Origin: Celeribacter baekdonensis
Lineage (GTDB): Bacteria > Pseudomonadota > Alphaproteobacteria > Rhodobacterales > Rhodobacteraceae
Length of the DNA: 64,000 nucleotides
Assembly (NCBI RefSeq): GCF_900102315.1
Contig: NZ_FNBL01000002.1
Location: forward strand, 97,194-161,193
Direction of reading: 5' to 3'
The position numbers and the translations under genes are program-made. Positions 1 through 7,921 of the stretch are shown here, piece after piece. The notes under the pieces were generated by a model. The model did no database searches. It was not told where the DNA came from and saw only the letters and a list, made by a program, of their open reading frames with translations. The first letter of the stretch is position 1; the number at the start of each line of letters is the position of its first letter.

Positions 1-5
1 AGTCA

Positions 6-95
6 GCGTTCCCCGCCCACGCGGGGATCAACCGATGTCTGACATCACGCCACAATCCCTGACCCAGCGTTCCCCGCCCACGCGGGGATCAACCG
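6..95 (+). CRISPR. End of a type I-E-like CRISPR array: two repeats, one spacer
   Basis: Two identical 29-bp repeats lie at 6-34 and 67-95 and enclose a 32-bp spacer (35-66), giving the 61-bp period typical of subtype I-E. Each repeat starts GCGTTCCCCGC, contains the imperfect palindrome CCCCGC/GCGGGG and ends ATCAACCG, close to the E. coli I-E repeat family. Bases 1-5 are the end of another spacer, so the array continues to the left of the window. In I-E arrays the ATxAACCG end faces away from the leader, so this should be the leader-distal (oldest) end; that is inferred from family knowledge. No cas gene is inside the window. After the last repeat the sequence is unrelated. Confidence 0.93.
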
Positions 96-132
96 CATTG
101 CTCATGGGCAATATTTCTCGATCGGGAACGCG

Positions 133-243
133 ATGATCATTACACCTGATCAGATGGATGAAATCCTGTTGCGGGAAGCATCGGGTCATCCAGCCCCCGT
201 GGACTTTGACGGGCTGTCTGGCCGGAGAGGAACGGCGAAATGA
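133..243 (+). CDS. Small 36-aa ORF leading the integrase cassette
   Basis: An ATG at 133 opens a 36-residue frame that begins MIITPDQMDEILL and ends at a TGA overlapping the ATG of the next gene (ATGA at 240-243). A purine-rich stretch GGGAACG lies just before the start. The strict stop/start overlap with the next ORF, which itself overlaps the integrase, suggests translational coupling of three genes. The peptide is acidic at first and basic at the end. I do not recognise a family. It could be a leader peptide or a small element protein; because it is short, chance is not excluded. Confidence 0.4.
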   Translation: MIITPDQMDEILLREASGHPAPVDFDGLSGRRGTAK

Positions 244-485
244 TCCGGCTCGTGAGTTCCAATGAACTGGCGCAATCGCTTGGATATTCGGCGGCGAATG
301 ATGCGTTTCGCTCATGGTGTGCCAAGTTGCGTATCACGCCAGTTCCGGGGCGTCGAGGTTACTACGATGAGGTGTTGGTCCGCCGCCGTCTGGATGAAGC
401 GCAGGGGTTGTTAACGAAAGGGGCTGGTGAGGATAATGCTACGTCCTTTGTCGAAATGAGAAGGGCGCGCCGTGGAAAGAATTGA
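240..485 (+). CDS. Small excisionase/helix-turn-helix-like protein next to integrase
   Basis: This 81-residue protein reads like a short winged-helix DNA-binding module. SSNELAQSLGY near residues 6-16 resembles the first helix-turn of AlpA/excisionase-type domains, followed by a basic segment and a GRRGYYDEVLVRRRLDE wing and helix. The C-terminus is rich in Arg and Lys. It overlaps the ATG of the upstream 36-aa ORF by 4 bp and the downstream integrase by 14 bp, so the three are probably co-translated. Position before a tyrosine recombinase fits a recombination directionality factor or element regulator. The function is inferred from size, composition and place, not from a clear family match. 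Confidence 0.6.
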   Translation: MIRLVSSNELAQSLGYSAANDAFRSWCAKLRITPVPGRRGYYDEVLVRRRLDEAQGLLTKGAGEDNATSFVEMRRARRGKN

Positions 486-1557
486 GTTGACAGGGGTTCA
501 TCGGGTTAAACGTAAGCTGGCGAACGGGCGCTATCGGGAGCGGCATTATGCACGGCGTGGCGGGCCTTGTTTTTGGTCCGATGACACGGCTTTCCCGAAA
601 TATAGCCCCGAATATTTTGCAGCTTTCGCGGCTTGTTCAACCCGACCGGTTGAGCAGAGTATCCTGACGAAGACGGTCGCAGACCAGTTTCTGGATTCAG
701 CCGAATTCTTGAAGACGAAGCCCCGCACACAAAGCGACTACAAGAAATGGATCCTGCGGTTTCAGAAAGAATTCGCGGGAGACCCGTTTGCCATGTTCGC
801 CGAGCCAGAATCACGCGGCGAAGTGTCTGAGTGGCGGCAACAGTGGGCATACTCGCCCAAGCAGTTCGACTATTGCGGTACGGTTGTCACGCGTTTCCTG
901 AACTGGGCCGAGGACAACGGCAAGATCAGCCGCCATTTCTGCCACAAGTTGCCAAAGGTCTACGAGGCGGATCGGGCCGAGATCGTCTGGACACCAGCCG
1001 ACGTTGATCTCTTTTGCCAAGCCGCCCCGGAATACGCTCGACGCATATTGATTTGCGCCTGTGAAACGGGGTTGCGCCCCGGCGATCTGGCGGGCCTCAA
1101 CCGTGGACACATTCAGGCAACGAGGCATGGCCGTAGGCTGCGGGTGTGCACAAACAAGCGTAGCACGATCGCGACAATTCCGGTGTCCCGGAAGTTTGGG
1201 GCGTTGCTAGATGCGACGCCACGTGACCGGATGCTGATCCTCGTGGGCGACAAGGGGCAAAAGCTCGATGCAGAGAGCGCCTCGAAGGCGGTGAGCCGAT
1301 GGCGCAATCGCATTCCAGAGCTGACCCCGGAGACCAAAGGCTTTGATCTTCGGCTCTACGACGCGCGCGGCACGGCGGCAACGCGGCTGCTGGGGGCTGG
1401 GTTGGGGCTGAACAACATTGCTTCGTACATGGGGTGGAGCATTCGCTACGCCAGCCAAGTGATCGAGCATTATGCGGTGATTTCCGAAGACGAAACCGAC
1501 CGTGTGAAACGGGCGCAGGAAGCCGCCCAGAAGACCAAAAGTGGAACGAAACTGTAA
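472..1557 (+). CDS. Tyrosine recombinase / phage-type integrase
   Basis: This is a 361-residue site-specific recombinase starting at GTG 472. The N-terminal half (about 65-150) looks like a SAM-like core-binding domain; the C-terminal half (about 170-345) is the catalytic domain. The first catalytic Arg is R202 in CETGLRPGD. The HxxR box reads YDAR (Y296-R299), so the usual His is Tyr. A Trp at 322 takes the His/Trp position, and the nucleophile is probably Y334 in IEHYAVIS. The gene ends 62 bp from the 3' end of tRNA-Cys and points at it, the usual layout for an element integrated into a tRNA gene. The other end of the element lies left of the window. The YDAR variant still reads as a full-length, plausible enzyme. 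Confidence 0.9.
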   Translation: MERIELTGVHRVKRKLANGRYRERHYARRGGPCFWSDDTAFPKYSPEYFAAFAACSTRPVEQSILTKTVADQFLDSAEFLKTKPRTQSDYKKWILRFQKEFAGDPFAMFAEPESRGEVSEWRQQWAYSPKQFDYCGTVVTRFLNWAEDNGKISRHFCHKLPKVYEADRAEIVWTPADVDLFCQAAPEYARRILICACETGLRPGDLAGLNRGHIQATRHGRRLRVCTNKRSTIATIPVSRKFGALLDATPRDRMLILVGDKGQKLDAESASKAVSRWRNRIPELTPETKGFDLRLYDARGTAATRLLGAGLGLNNIASYMGWSIRYASQVIEHYAVISEDETDRVKRAQEAAQKTKSGTKL

Positions 1558-1619
1558 ACCGGCCTGTAAACGGTCGCACTCTCAAGGAGGCTATGATGAC
1601 GCAAGTGCTTGAAAGGATA

Positions 1620-1693
1620 TGGAGGCGAGTACCAGAATCGAACTGGTGTACACGGATTTGCAATCCGCTGCGTAACCACTCCGCCAACTCGCC
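1620..1693 (-). tRNA. tRNA-Cys (GCA)
   Basis: On the minus strand a full cloverleaf can be drawn. The acceptor stem is GGCGAGT/ACTCGCC, the anticodon arm is CGGAT-TTGCAAA-ATCCG with anticodon GCA, the T arm has the GTTCGATTC type loop, and the CCA end is encoded (TGG at 1620-1622 on the plus strand). Length is 74 nt. The integrase gene lies on the 3' side of the tRNA, so the 3' half of the tRNA is the likely attachment core. A second copy of that core should mark the far end of the element outside this window. Confidence 0.95.
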
Positions 1694-1867
1694 GAAATGG
1701 TGAGGCGCTGTCTACAGCAAGGATAATTTCTGTGCAAGACGCCATTTGACAGGATTTTGCACAGGGGTGTGTGCGGTTGCATCCGTTTGGATGTGCATTG
1801 ACGTGTTGCTCAGGCGGGCGGCTTGTGGCAAAACACGGTCAAAGACAATGAACGAAAGAGTTCAGCC

Positions 1868-2521
1868 ATGCCAGACTTTGCCCAACTCCGTACAACGATG
1901 GTCGACACACAGGTGCGTCCGTCTGATGTGACCAAATTCCCGATCATCGAAGCGATGCTCACCACGCCGCGCGAAAATTTCGTGCCTGCGTCCAAACGTG
2001 ATGGCGCCTATGTTGGCGAGCATGTGGATCTCGGGGGCGGGCGCGTTGTGTTGGATCCGCGGGTTTTGGCCAAGATGCTTGATGCGCTTAACATTCAAAA
2101 CGATGAGCTGGTGCTCGATCTGGGCTGTGGCTTGGGCTATTCCTCGGCCGTGATGGCGCGGATGGCACAGGCGGTCGTGGCCGTTGAAGAAGACGAAGAC
2201 ATGGCCAAAGAGGCGGCCAGCGCGCTGTCCGACAATGGATCGGACAATGTGATCGTCGAAACCGGCCCGATCAGCGCGGGTGCGCCGCAGCACGGACCCT
2301 ATGATGTGATAATCTTGCAAGGCGGTGTTGAAGAATTGCCGAGTGGCATTTTGGCCCAGTTGAAGGAAAAAGGGCGTATCTGCGCGATTTTTCTCGACGG
2401 AGCTCTTGGTATCGTTCGTATCGGATACAAATTAGAGGGTGAGATAACATGGCGCATGGTGTTCAACGCCACGGCACCTGTACTGTCCGGATTTGAAAAA
2501 CACGCAGAGTTCGCGCTTTGA
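1868..2521 (+). CDS. Protein-L-isoaspartate O-methyltransferase family protein
   Basis: This 217-residue protein belongs to the PCMT family, cytosolic SAM-dependent methyltransferases that repair isoaspartyl residues. The SAM motif I is DLGCGLGYSS (about 84-93), preceded by the family's N-terminal helices (TQVRPSDV, PRENFVP). The usual S-x-P substrate motif before motif I is altered (LDPRVLAKML), as in many alphaproteobacterial relatives, so repair activity is not certain. The start at ATG 1868 gives the family-like N-terminus MPDFAQLRTTMVDTQVRP; an in-frame upstream extension to 1823 lacks family features. It is followed after 64 bp by the TolC-like gene, a pairing common in Rhodobacterales, so the two may share a transcript. 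Confidence 0.88.
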   Translation: MPDFAQLRTTMVDTQVRPSDVTKFPIIEAMLTTPRENFVPASKRDGAYVGEHVDLGGGRVVLDPRVLAKMLDALNIQNDELVLDLGCGLGYSSAVMARMAQAVVAVEEDEDMAKEAASALSDNGSDNVIVETGPISAGAPQHGPYDVIILQGGVEELPSGILAQLKEKGRICAIFLDGALGIVRIGYKLEGEITWRMVFNATAPVLSGFEKHAEFAL

Positions 2522-2585
2522 CGCAGAACGTTCGATAGGCCGGGTCGGCCCCGGCGTTCGTAAGATAACAAAGGGGCTGAGGCCA

Positions 2586-3980
2586 ATGAGCAAAACCACG
2601 GGATTCAAAAAGGTACTTTTTTCTGGCGCGGCGGTGCTGAGTCTGATGTCGGTGCCTTTTGCGGCGGCTGCTGAGACGCTTGGCGATGCTTTGGCGTCTG
2701 CCTATAAAAACTCCGGTCTTCTGGAGCAAAATCGCGCCACTTTGCGCGCCGCGGACGAGGGGGTGGCCGGTGCGTTGTCCAATCTGCGTCCGACCATCGC
2801 TTACAACTATTCGGGTTCAAAATCGTTTGGGTCCGATGGCAATGTCCTAAAAGATTGGTCTGAGACGCTCAGCTTTATCGCGTCGATGGAAATCTACACG
2901 TTTGGCCGCAACAAACTTTCTGTCGATCTGCAAAAAGAGGTGGTTTTGGCGACGCGCGCGGGCCTCGTGAATGTGGAACAACAGGTTTTGGCCAATGCGG
3001 TTTCCGCCTACCAAGATGTGCGCGAAGCTCAGGCGTTGGTGAACCTGCGCCAAAGTGCGGTGCGGTTGAACCAGCAAAACCTCAAAGCCTCGCAAGATCG
3101 GTTTGAGGTGGGTGAAATTACCCGTACACAAGTGTCGCAATATGAGGCGCAACTGGCCTCCGCCCGTGCAAGCCTTGCCGCCTCTCAGGGCAGCCTGTCT
3201 GCCGCGCGCGAGACCTATAAGGTCGCGATCGGCCATTATCCGAGCAACCTGTCAAATCCGCCCAGCATCCCGCTTCCGGCGAAAACGCTTGAGACGGCTG
3301 TGACGGTTGCCAAGCAAACCCACCCAGGGATCATTGCGTTGCAACACCAAGCGGCGGCGCAGGATATTGCGGTGGACATCGCGGAACGCAATCTGTTTCC
3401 CACAGTCGAGGGGCAGATCGCCCACTCCTACACCGACAGCTTGGATGCCAATGATGGCGTCACGAGTTTGAGCCTTGGTGTCTCTGGGCCGATCTATTCC
3501 GGCGGGGCCGTGTCTTCGGCGATCCGTGAAAGCATCGCCAACCGTGACGCCTCTCGGGCCGAGCTGTTACAAACCGCACGCGAAGTGGAACAGGGTGTGC
3601 GCACCAATTGGGCAATGTTGTCGGTTTATGCCGCCTCTGAGGAAGCCTCCAACGCTTATGTTCGTGCTCAACGCGTGGCCTATGATGGCGTCAAAGAAGA
3701 GGCCGATCTTGGCGCTTCGACCACTTTGGATGTGTTGAGCGCGGAACAAGACTTGCTCGATGCGCAGGTCTCCGCCATTCAGGCGCGCATTGCCCGCGAA
3801 TCGCAATCCTATGCGGTGCTGCAATCGCTTGGCATGCTCACTGTGGATCAGTTGAAACTCAACGTCCCGGTCTATGATCCCGCCGCCTATTACAATGCGG
3901 TGAAAAACGCACCGACCCGTTATGTCAGCCCGCAAGGCGATAAATTGGATCGTGTGCTCGAAGGTTTGATGCGCAAATAA
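2586..3980 (+). CDS. TolC family outer membrane efflux protein
   Basis: This is a 464-residue outer membrane channel protein for type I secretion or tripartite efflux. A signal peptide occupies about residues 1-26 (basic start, hydrophobic core, cut near AAAA-ETLGDA). Two long helical repeats with many Ala and Gln residues, typical of the TolC tunnel, follow, together with short beta segments such as YTFGRNKLSVDL and GVSGPIYSGGAVSSAIRES, the paired strands expected in each repeat. The start at ATG 2586 has a GGGGCTGAGG ribosome site and gives the signal peptide directly; the frame is open upstream to 2493 but that would bury the signal. No cognate inner-membrane pump or adaptor sits next to it. 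Confidence 0.9.
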   Translation: MSKTTGFKKVLFSGAAVLSLMSVPFAAAAETLGDALASAYKNSGLLEQNRATLRAADEGVAGALSNLRPTIAYNYSGSKSFGSDGNVLKDWSETLSFIASMEIYTFGRNKLSVDLQKEVVLATRAGLVNVEQQVLANAVSAYQDVREAQALVNLRQSAVRLNQQNLKASQDRFEVGEITRTQVSQYEAQLASARASLAASQGSLSAARETYKVAIGHYPSNLSNPPSIPLPAKTLETAVTVAKQTHPGIIALQHQAAAQDIAVDIAERNLFPTVEGQIAHSYTDSLDANDGVTSLSLGVSGPIYSGGAVSSAIRESIANRDASRAELLQTAREVEQGVRTNWAMLSVYAASEEASNAYVRAQRVAYDGVKEEADLGASTTLDVLSAEQDLLDAQVSAIQARIARESQSYAVLQSLGMLTVDQLKLNVPVYDPAAYYNAVKNAPTRYVSPQGDKLDRVLEGLMRK

Positions 3981-3998
3981 ACGCAGCTTTTGCGGTGG

Positions 3999-4054
3999 CC
4001 CCCGTCTGACGGTTTTGCGGCGTCTTGCCCAGATCACCGTTTGGCGGGGGTTTT
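3999..4054 (+). terminator. Possible terminator after the TolC-like gene
   Basis: CCCCCG at 3999-4004 can pair with CGGGGG at 4045-4050, followed by TTTT. The loop is long (about 40 nt), so this is a weak Rho-independent signal. It lies 18 bp after the stop codon. Confidence 0.35.
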
Positions 4055-4126
4055 CTGCTTTCTGCGATCTCTTGTGTGTAACGCCGAAGCTGGCTACCAT
4101 AAGCTGTAGTGAGTGAGGGAGTCGGG

Positions 4127-5203
4127 ATGTCTGATCCGATGACGAATATGGATGCGGAGGACGTGCTTGCGTCGATCCGGCGTTTGGTGGCTGAGACCCA
4201 TAGTCATCATGGTGGTCCCTCTGGTGGCTCCCAATCTGCAGCGCAGGTTGAGGCGCCTGTTCGCTCTCAGGGACCGGCCGCTTTGATCCTGACGCCAGAT
4301 TTTCGCGTTGCCCAAGACCCCGTTCAGCCGCAGGATATAGGGCCCTCCGAGGGCGAGGTCGCCGCAGAGGCCGTGGCGCAGCCCAAGACAGACACGCAGC
4401 CGTTGATCCTTTCGATGGATCAGGCGGTTTCGCTGCCCGGAGATGCGCAAAAGACCCCCGAGGAAAATTTGACAGAGGCGCAAGCGCCGCATCTTTTGAC
4501 AGAGGCGCAAGCGCCGAACTTGGAGCTTGAAACTCTGGTCGCACAAGAGATCGCTGACGAGATCGAAGATGCAGCGCAGGAGGCGGATTGGGCCGCCCGG
4601 TTCGACGACACCCCAGATGTCGAGGCCGCGGCCCATGTGTCGCGGCTGACTTTGGAACAGCGGATTGCCGAACTTGAAACGGCTGTGGGGGCGCAGTCCT
4701 ATGAGTGGGAGCCGGATGGGTCTGAGGATCTTGAGGCGGAAATTCCGCGGTCCATGCCGCGTGCCTTTGCCGAACCCGGAGCCCGCGTGCTTCATTTCCG
4801 TGTCCCGCAGGAGGATGACCCCGCGATGAGCCCGTCTGACCAAGGCCACGATCACCACGATCACCACGATCACATTGACGATGCCGAAGTGATCGAGGAA
4901 ACCCCCGCCGCGCCCACGGCCGCCGCGATTGATGATTTTCCACCGACGCAAGAGGCGGAGATCGAAGACATGGCTGCGGCTGAAGAGGTGGCAGCCGATC
5001 CCGATCCGAGCCTTGAGGAAGAGCTGGCTTTGGCCGGTTATGCCGACGAAGACATGATGGATGAGGAGGCCCTGCGCGAATTGGTGGCGCAGGTGATCCG
5101 CGAGGAATTGCAAGGTGCGATGGGCGAACGCATCACGCGCAACGTCCGCCGTCTGGTGCGCCGCGAGGTGCAGCGTGCGCTGACCCTGCGTGAATTCGAA
5201 TAA
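4127..5203 (+). CDS. PopZ-like DUF2497 protein with a His-rich insert
   Basis: This 358-residue acidic protein has the two ends of the DUF2497/PopZ family. The N-terminus has MDAEDVLASIRRLVAE, and the C-terminal block LRELVAQVIREELQG...RNVRRLVRREVQRAL is the conserved helical oligomerisation region. PopZ proteins form a polar network that anchors chromosome and division factors. The middle is long, disordered and acidic, with a 27-bp tandem duplication at 4469-4522 (LTEAQAP repeated) and a His-Asp stretch, GHDHHDHHDHIDD, at about 4852-4880. I chose ATG 4127 (GGGAGTCGGG ribosome site); an in-frame GTG lies at 4109. Its stop codon abuts that of cobQ on the other strand with no spacer. Confidence 0.82.
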   Translation: MSDPMTNMDAEDVLASIRRLVAETHSHHGGPSGGSQSAAQVEAPVRSQGPAALILTPDFRVAQDPVQPQDIGPSEGEVAAEAVAQPKTDTQPLILSMDQAVSLPGDAQKTPEENLTEAQAPHLLTEAQAPNLELETLVAQEIADEIEDAAQEADWAARFDDTPDVEAAAHVSRLTLEQRIAELETAVGAQSYEWEPDGSEDLEAEIPRSMPRAFAEPGARVLHFRVPQEDDPAMSPSDQGHDHHDHHDHIDDAEVIEETPAAPTAAAIDDFPPTQEAEIEDMAAAEEVAADPDPSLEEELALAGYADEDMMDEEALRELVAQVIREELQGAMGERITRNVRRLVRREVQRALTLREFE

Positions 5204-6667
5204 TTATATCTCTGAACTGAGGGCGTAGAGCGTATCGAGGTCCAAATGGGCCTCGATGTGATCTGCGAGCGCCTCAAGGGTCGCGTCGACGCCGCCGTCG
5301 AAATCTGACATTCCATCGCTCAGGCCAAACCGCGCCAGATAGCCGTTGCGGAACCTGTCGCTGGCAAACAGCCCGTGCAAATAACAGCCCATGATCCGCC
5401 CATCCGCCGACATCGCGCCCTCGGACCGCGCGCCGTCTTGGTCGTGCAACAACAGCCACGCCCGCGCGCAATCGGCCCCCTCCGTGCGACCGATGTGGAT
5501 TTCATAGGCGGTCACGCGCGCGCCGGTGGCACGCTCGGTTGCGGTGACCTCAGCCAGGCGTTTGTTGCCTGACATCACCGTCTCCACCTGCAATAGCCCA
5601 AGTCCGGGATGTCGCCCGGCGTGGCCTTCGATCCCGTCCGGGTCGTCAATCCATTGGCCAAGCATCTGATACCCGCCGCAAATTCCCATCACATGGCCGC
5701 CACGACGGACATGAGCCAATAGGTCGATGTCCCAGCCTTGGGCGCGGAAAAATGCCAAATCGCCGATGGTTGATTTTGATCCGGGGATCAGAACAAGATC
5801 GGCATCCCCCGGCAGGGCGTGGCCGGGTTCGATGATCTGAACAGTCACATTCGGCTCAGCGGCCAGCGGGTCGAGGTCGTCGAAATTGGCGATGCGCGAC
5901 AGTTTTGGCACGGCGATTTTGATCACGCCAGAACCGCGTGAGGTGATGTCCATCACGTCCTCTGCGGGCAGGCGATGGGCCTGATCGAACCATGGCAAGG
6001 TGCCCAGATCGGCCCATCCTGTGGCCTCGATAATGGCGCGCGTCCCGCCCGCAAACAGGCTGACATCGCCGCGAAACTTGTTGATGGCAAAGGCTTTGAT
6101 CCGGTCACGGTCGGCCTTTGGCAGGACCGTGTAGGTGCCGACGAGCTGCGCAATGACACCACCGCGATCAATATCGCCGATCAGTACCACGGGCACATTC
6201 GCCGCCTCGGCAAACCCCATATTGGCAATGTCGCCGGCGCGCAGGTTGATCTCCGCCGGGCTGCCCGCGCCTTCGATCACGACGAGATCGACGCCTTTGG
6301 CAAGGCGGTGAAAACTCTCCATGACTGCGGGCATCAATGTGGCTTTCATTGAGCCGTAATCGCGGGCTTTGAGGGTGTCGATCCGTTGCCCCTGAACCAC
6401 GATCTGCGCGCCGACATCGGTTTCGGGTTTGAGTAAAACGGGGTTCATGTCGGAGTGCGGTCGCAGACCACAGGCGCGGGCCTGAAGCGCCTGCGCCCGG
6501 CCAATTTCGCCGCCATCTTCGGTGACAGCGGCGTTGTTGGACATGTTTTGCGGCTTGAACGGCGCGACTTTAAGCCCTCTGCGGGTCATGGCGCGCGCGA
6601 TGCCCGCGACCAACATGGATTTGCCCACATTCGAGCCCGCGCCTTGGATCATGATCGCTTTGGTCAC
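5204..6667 (-). CDS. cobQ: Adenosylcobyric acid synthase (glutamine-hydrolysing)
   Basis: This 487-residue enzyme of cobalamin synthesis amidates four side chains of adenosylcobyrinic acid a,c-diamide using glutamine and ATP. The N-terminal synthetase domain has the P-loop GAGSNVGKS (9-17), the conserved KPQNMSNNA, and EGAGSPAEINL (132-142). The C-terminal glutamine amidotransferase domain has the nucleophile Cys330 in GICGGYQ and the His431 region GCYLHGLF. Length matches the family. No other cob gene is adjacent and no cobalamin riboswitch is evident upstream. An element of the form GAGTATTTGAAC follows the start region on the upstream side (about 6698-6710), a motif seen again at other gene ends here. 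Confidence 0.96.
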   Translation of the reverse strand: MTKAIMIQGAGSNVGKSMLVAGIARAMTRRGLKVAPFKPQNMSNNAAVTEDGGEIGRAQALQARACGLRPHSDMNPVLLKPETDVGAQIVVQGQRIDTLKARDYGSMKATLMPAVMESFHRLAKGVDLVVIEGAGSPAEINLRAGDIANMGFAEAANVPVVLIGDIDRGGVIAQLVGTYTVLPKADRDRIKAFAINKFRGDVSLFAGGTRAIIEATGWADLGTLPWFDQAHRLPAEDVMDITSRGSGVIKIAVPKLSRIANFDDLDPLAAEPNVTVQIIEPGHALPGDADLVLIPGSKSTIGDLAFFRAQGWDIDLLAHVRRGGHVMGICGGYQMLGQWIDDPDGIEGHAGRHPGLGLLQVETVMSGNKRLAEVTATERATGARVTAYEIHIGRTEGADCARAWLLLHDQDGARSEGAMSADGRIMGCYLHGLFASDRFRNGYLARFGLSDGMSDFDGGVDATLEALADHIEAHLDLDTLYALSSEI

Positions 6668-6743
6668 GCCGCTGTCCCTCTTCTTTTGGTTTTAAGAGGA
6701 GTATTTGAACTGCGTTGAAGACGAAAGCCAAATGCGCAAAGCC

Positions 6744-7238
6744 TCAGTCGTCATCGGGGCCGCGGCGTTTGAGATCGGGGTAGGGGGTGCCGTCGAGGTG
6801 GTGGTAGAACGTGTCTGAGGCGGTGTCCGCCATCAGGTCCAGCCCCGGATAAAAGGCGCGTTCGCCGGCGATGCGTGACCCGACCTCTAACACGATCACG
6901 TCGCTATCGCTGCGGTTTTGCAGGCAATGGCCGATCTCTTCACCCGCCTTGAAACCGGCGCAATCGCCGGGGGAGAGTTGTTCTTCGGTGTCGCCATAGA
7001 CCAGGGTCGGATGGCCAGAGATGATATAGATGAACTCGTCTTCTTTTTCATGCCAATGGGGCAGGGCGGACCATGTGCCGGGGGGCAGGGTCGTCATGTT
7101 GACGCCAAATTGCGTCAGCCCGGCCGTGTCACCCAGCGCGCGTTTGACACGGGCACGGGTGTTGGTGTGGTGGGGTGGGGGATAAAGCGTACCGGTTTTG
7201 GCGGCGATTGAGGGGATGTCGATTTTCTTGTGAGACAT
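6744..7238 (-). CDS. Cupin domain protein
   Basis: This 164-residue single-cupin protein is probably cytosolic. Cupin motif 1 appears as LPHWHEKEDEFIYIISG (around residues 60-76), with two His and one Glu as metal ligands. The second motif is weaker, around PGDCAGFKAGEEIGHCLQN. The N-terminus (MSHKKIDIPSIAAKTGTLYPPP) and the C-terminal tail (DGTPYPDLKRRG) match a proteobacterial cupin group whose substrate is not established. The gene stands alone, between cobQ and a strong terminator. No enzyme activity can be assigned from the sequence. Confidence 0.82.
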   Translation of the reverse strand: MSHKKIDIPSIAAKTGTLYPPPHHTNTRARVKRALGDTAGLTQFGVNMTTLPPGTWSALPHWHEKEDEFIYIISGHPTLVYGDTEEQLSPGDCAGFKAGEEIGHCLQNRSDSDVIVLEVGSRIAGERAFYPGLDLMADTASDTFYHHLDGTPYPDLKRRGPDDD

Positions 7239-7293
7239 GCGCGAACTCCATCAGGTTTAACCATGGGTGCGGGCAGTATGACGGCATGACGGC

Positions 7294-7332
7294 AAAAGAA
7301 AAGACGCGCCAGCGAGCAGCATGGCGCGTCTT
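7294..7332 (-). terminator. Rho-independent terminator after the DUF6280-type gene
   Basis: A perfect 11-bp stem (7301-7311 with 7322-7332, AAGACGCGCCA) and 10-nt loop is followed on the minus strand by TTTTCTTTT. It sits 30 bp after the stop of the gene at 7362-7676 and separates it from the cupin gene. Confidence 0.85.
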
Positions 7333-7361
7333 CTTCAGAAATAGCAGCGGGATCGGAGCGC

Positions 7362-7676
7362 TTAGGCAGCTTCCGCCTGTGCGTTGCGGCGTTCGCTTTC
7401 TTCGCGTGACAGCGCGACAGAGGTACGAATGCCTTTCGACACAAATTCCATCAGGCCGGAGACCACGCGTTCACACGGGTCGATCCCGGCACAGGACAAA
7501 ACTTCGCGCCCATCACGGGAGCGTGCCCAACGGGCGATTTGTTCCGGGCCGTTGCCGTATTTCTTATCATCGGCGATCGCATCATCGAGTGCAGCCAACA
7601 CAACAGCCGCAAAAAGTTTGCGGGCGCGTTGTCCTTGCTCATAGTTGAATGCGGTGCCATCAACGAACTCAGCCAT
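7362..7676 (-). CDS. Conserved small protein, DUF6280 type
   Basis: This 104-residue cytosolic protein has no signal or membrane segment. The sequence is strongly helical (RARKLFAAVVLAALDDAIADDKK) with a conserved-looking core, KYGNGPEQIARWARSRDG and LSCAGIDPCERV. It matches from memory a small family that is highly conserved and nearly confined to Rhodobacteraceae, annotated DUF6280; its role is unknown. It is monocistronic, with its own strong terminator, and is divergent from efp across a 245-bp region. The single-gene unit and conservation suggest high expression, but that is an inference. Confidence 0.75.
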   Translation of the reverse strand: MAEFVDGTAFNYEQGQRARKLFAAVVLAALDDAIADDKKYGNGPEQIARWARSRDGREVLSCAGIDPCERVVSGLMEFVSKGIRTSVALSREESERRNAQAEAA

Positions 7677-7921
7677 GGTTTTTCCTTGTTTTATTGCTCT
7701 TGTCTTTCTGGCGTGCGGGCCCTTATGACAGGTTTGTGTCGATTCGGATACGACGCATTTGCATGGCGCCTATGCGTTTTATGCATAAGTTCAGGCGCTA
7801 ACATTTTCGCAAACGGATCGAATCTTGCGCAGGTGCCGCCAGAGGACTGCCTTGTCAGCCTGCCCTTGGACGGATATAGGGTGCGAAACTCATTCTTCAA
7901 CCAACGGCCACGGTTAGACAT

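Noticed and set aside
28-315. Minus-strand frame running through the CRISPR repeats
   Set aside because: It crosses a perfect repeat-spacer unit and the start of the integrase cassette, with no family sequence.
472-1557. Integrase as a pseudogene because of YDAR in place of HxxR
   Set aside because: The gene is full length, in frame, with Arg202, Arg299 and Tyr334 in place. Variation of the His is seen in active relatives, so loss of function is not supported.
1620-1693. Defining an exact attachment core in tRNA-Cys
   Set aside because: The second copy that would delimit the core is outside the window, so its limits cannot be stated.
3567-5113. Long minus-strand frames across the TolC and PopZ-like genes
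   Set aside because: Both are low-complexity reverse readings of Ala/Glu-rich genes, spanning a gene boundary without a start site. The plus-strand genes have signal peptide and family ends that explain this DNA.
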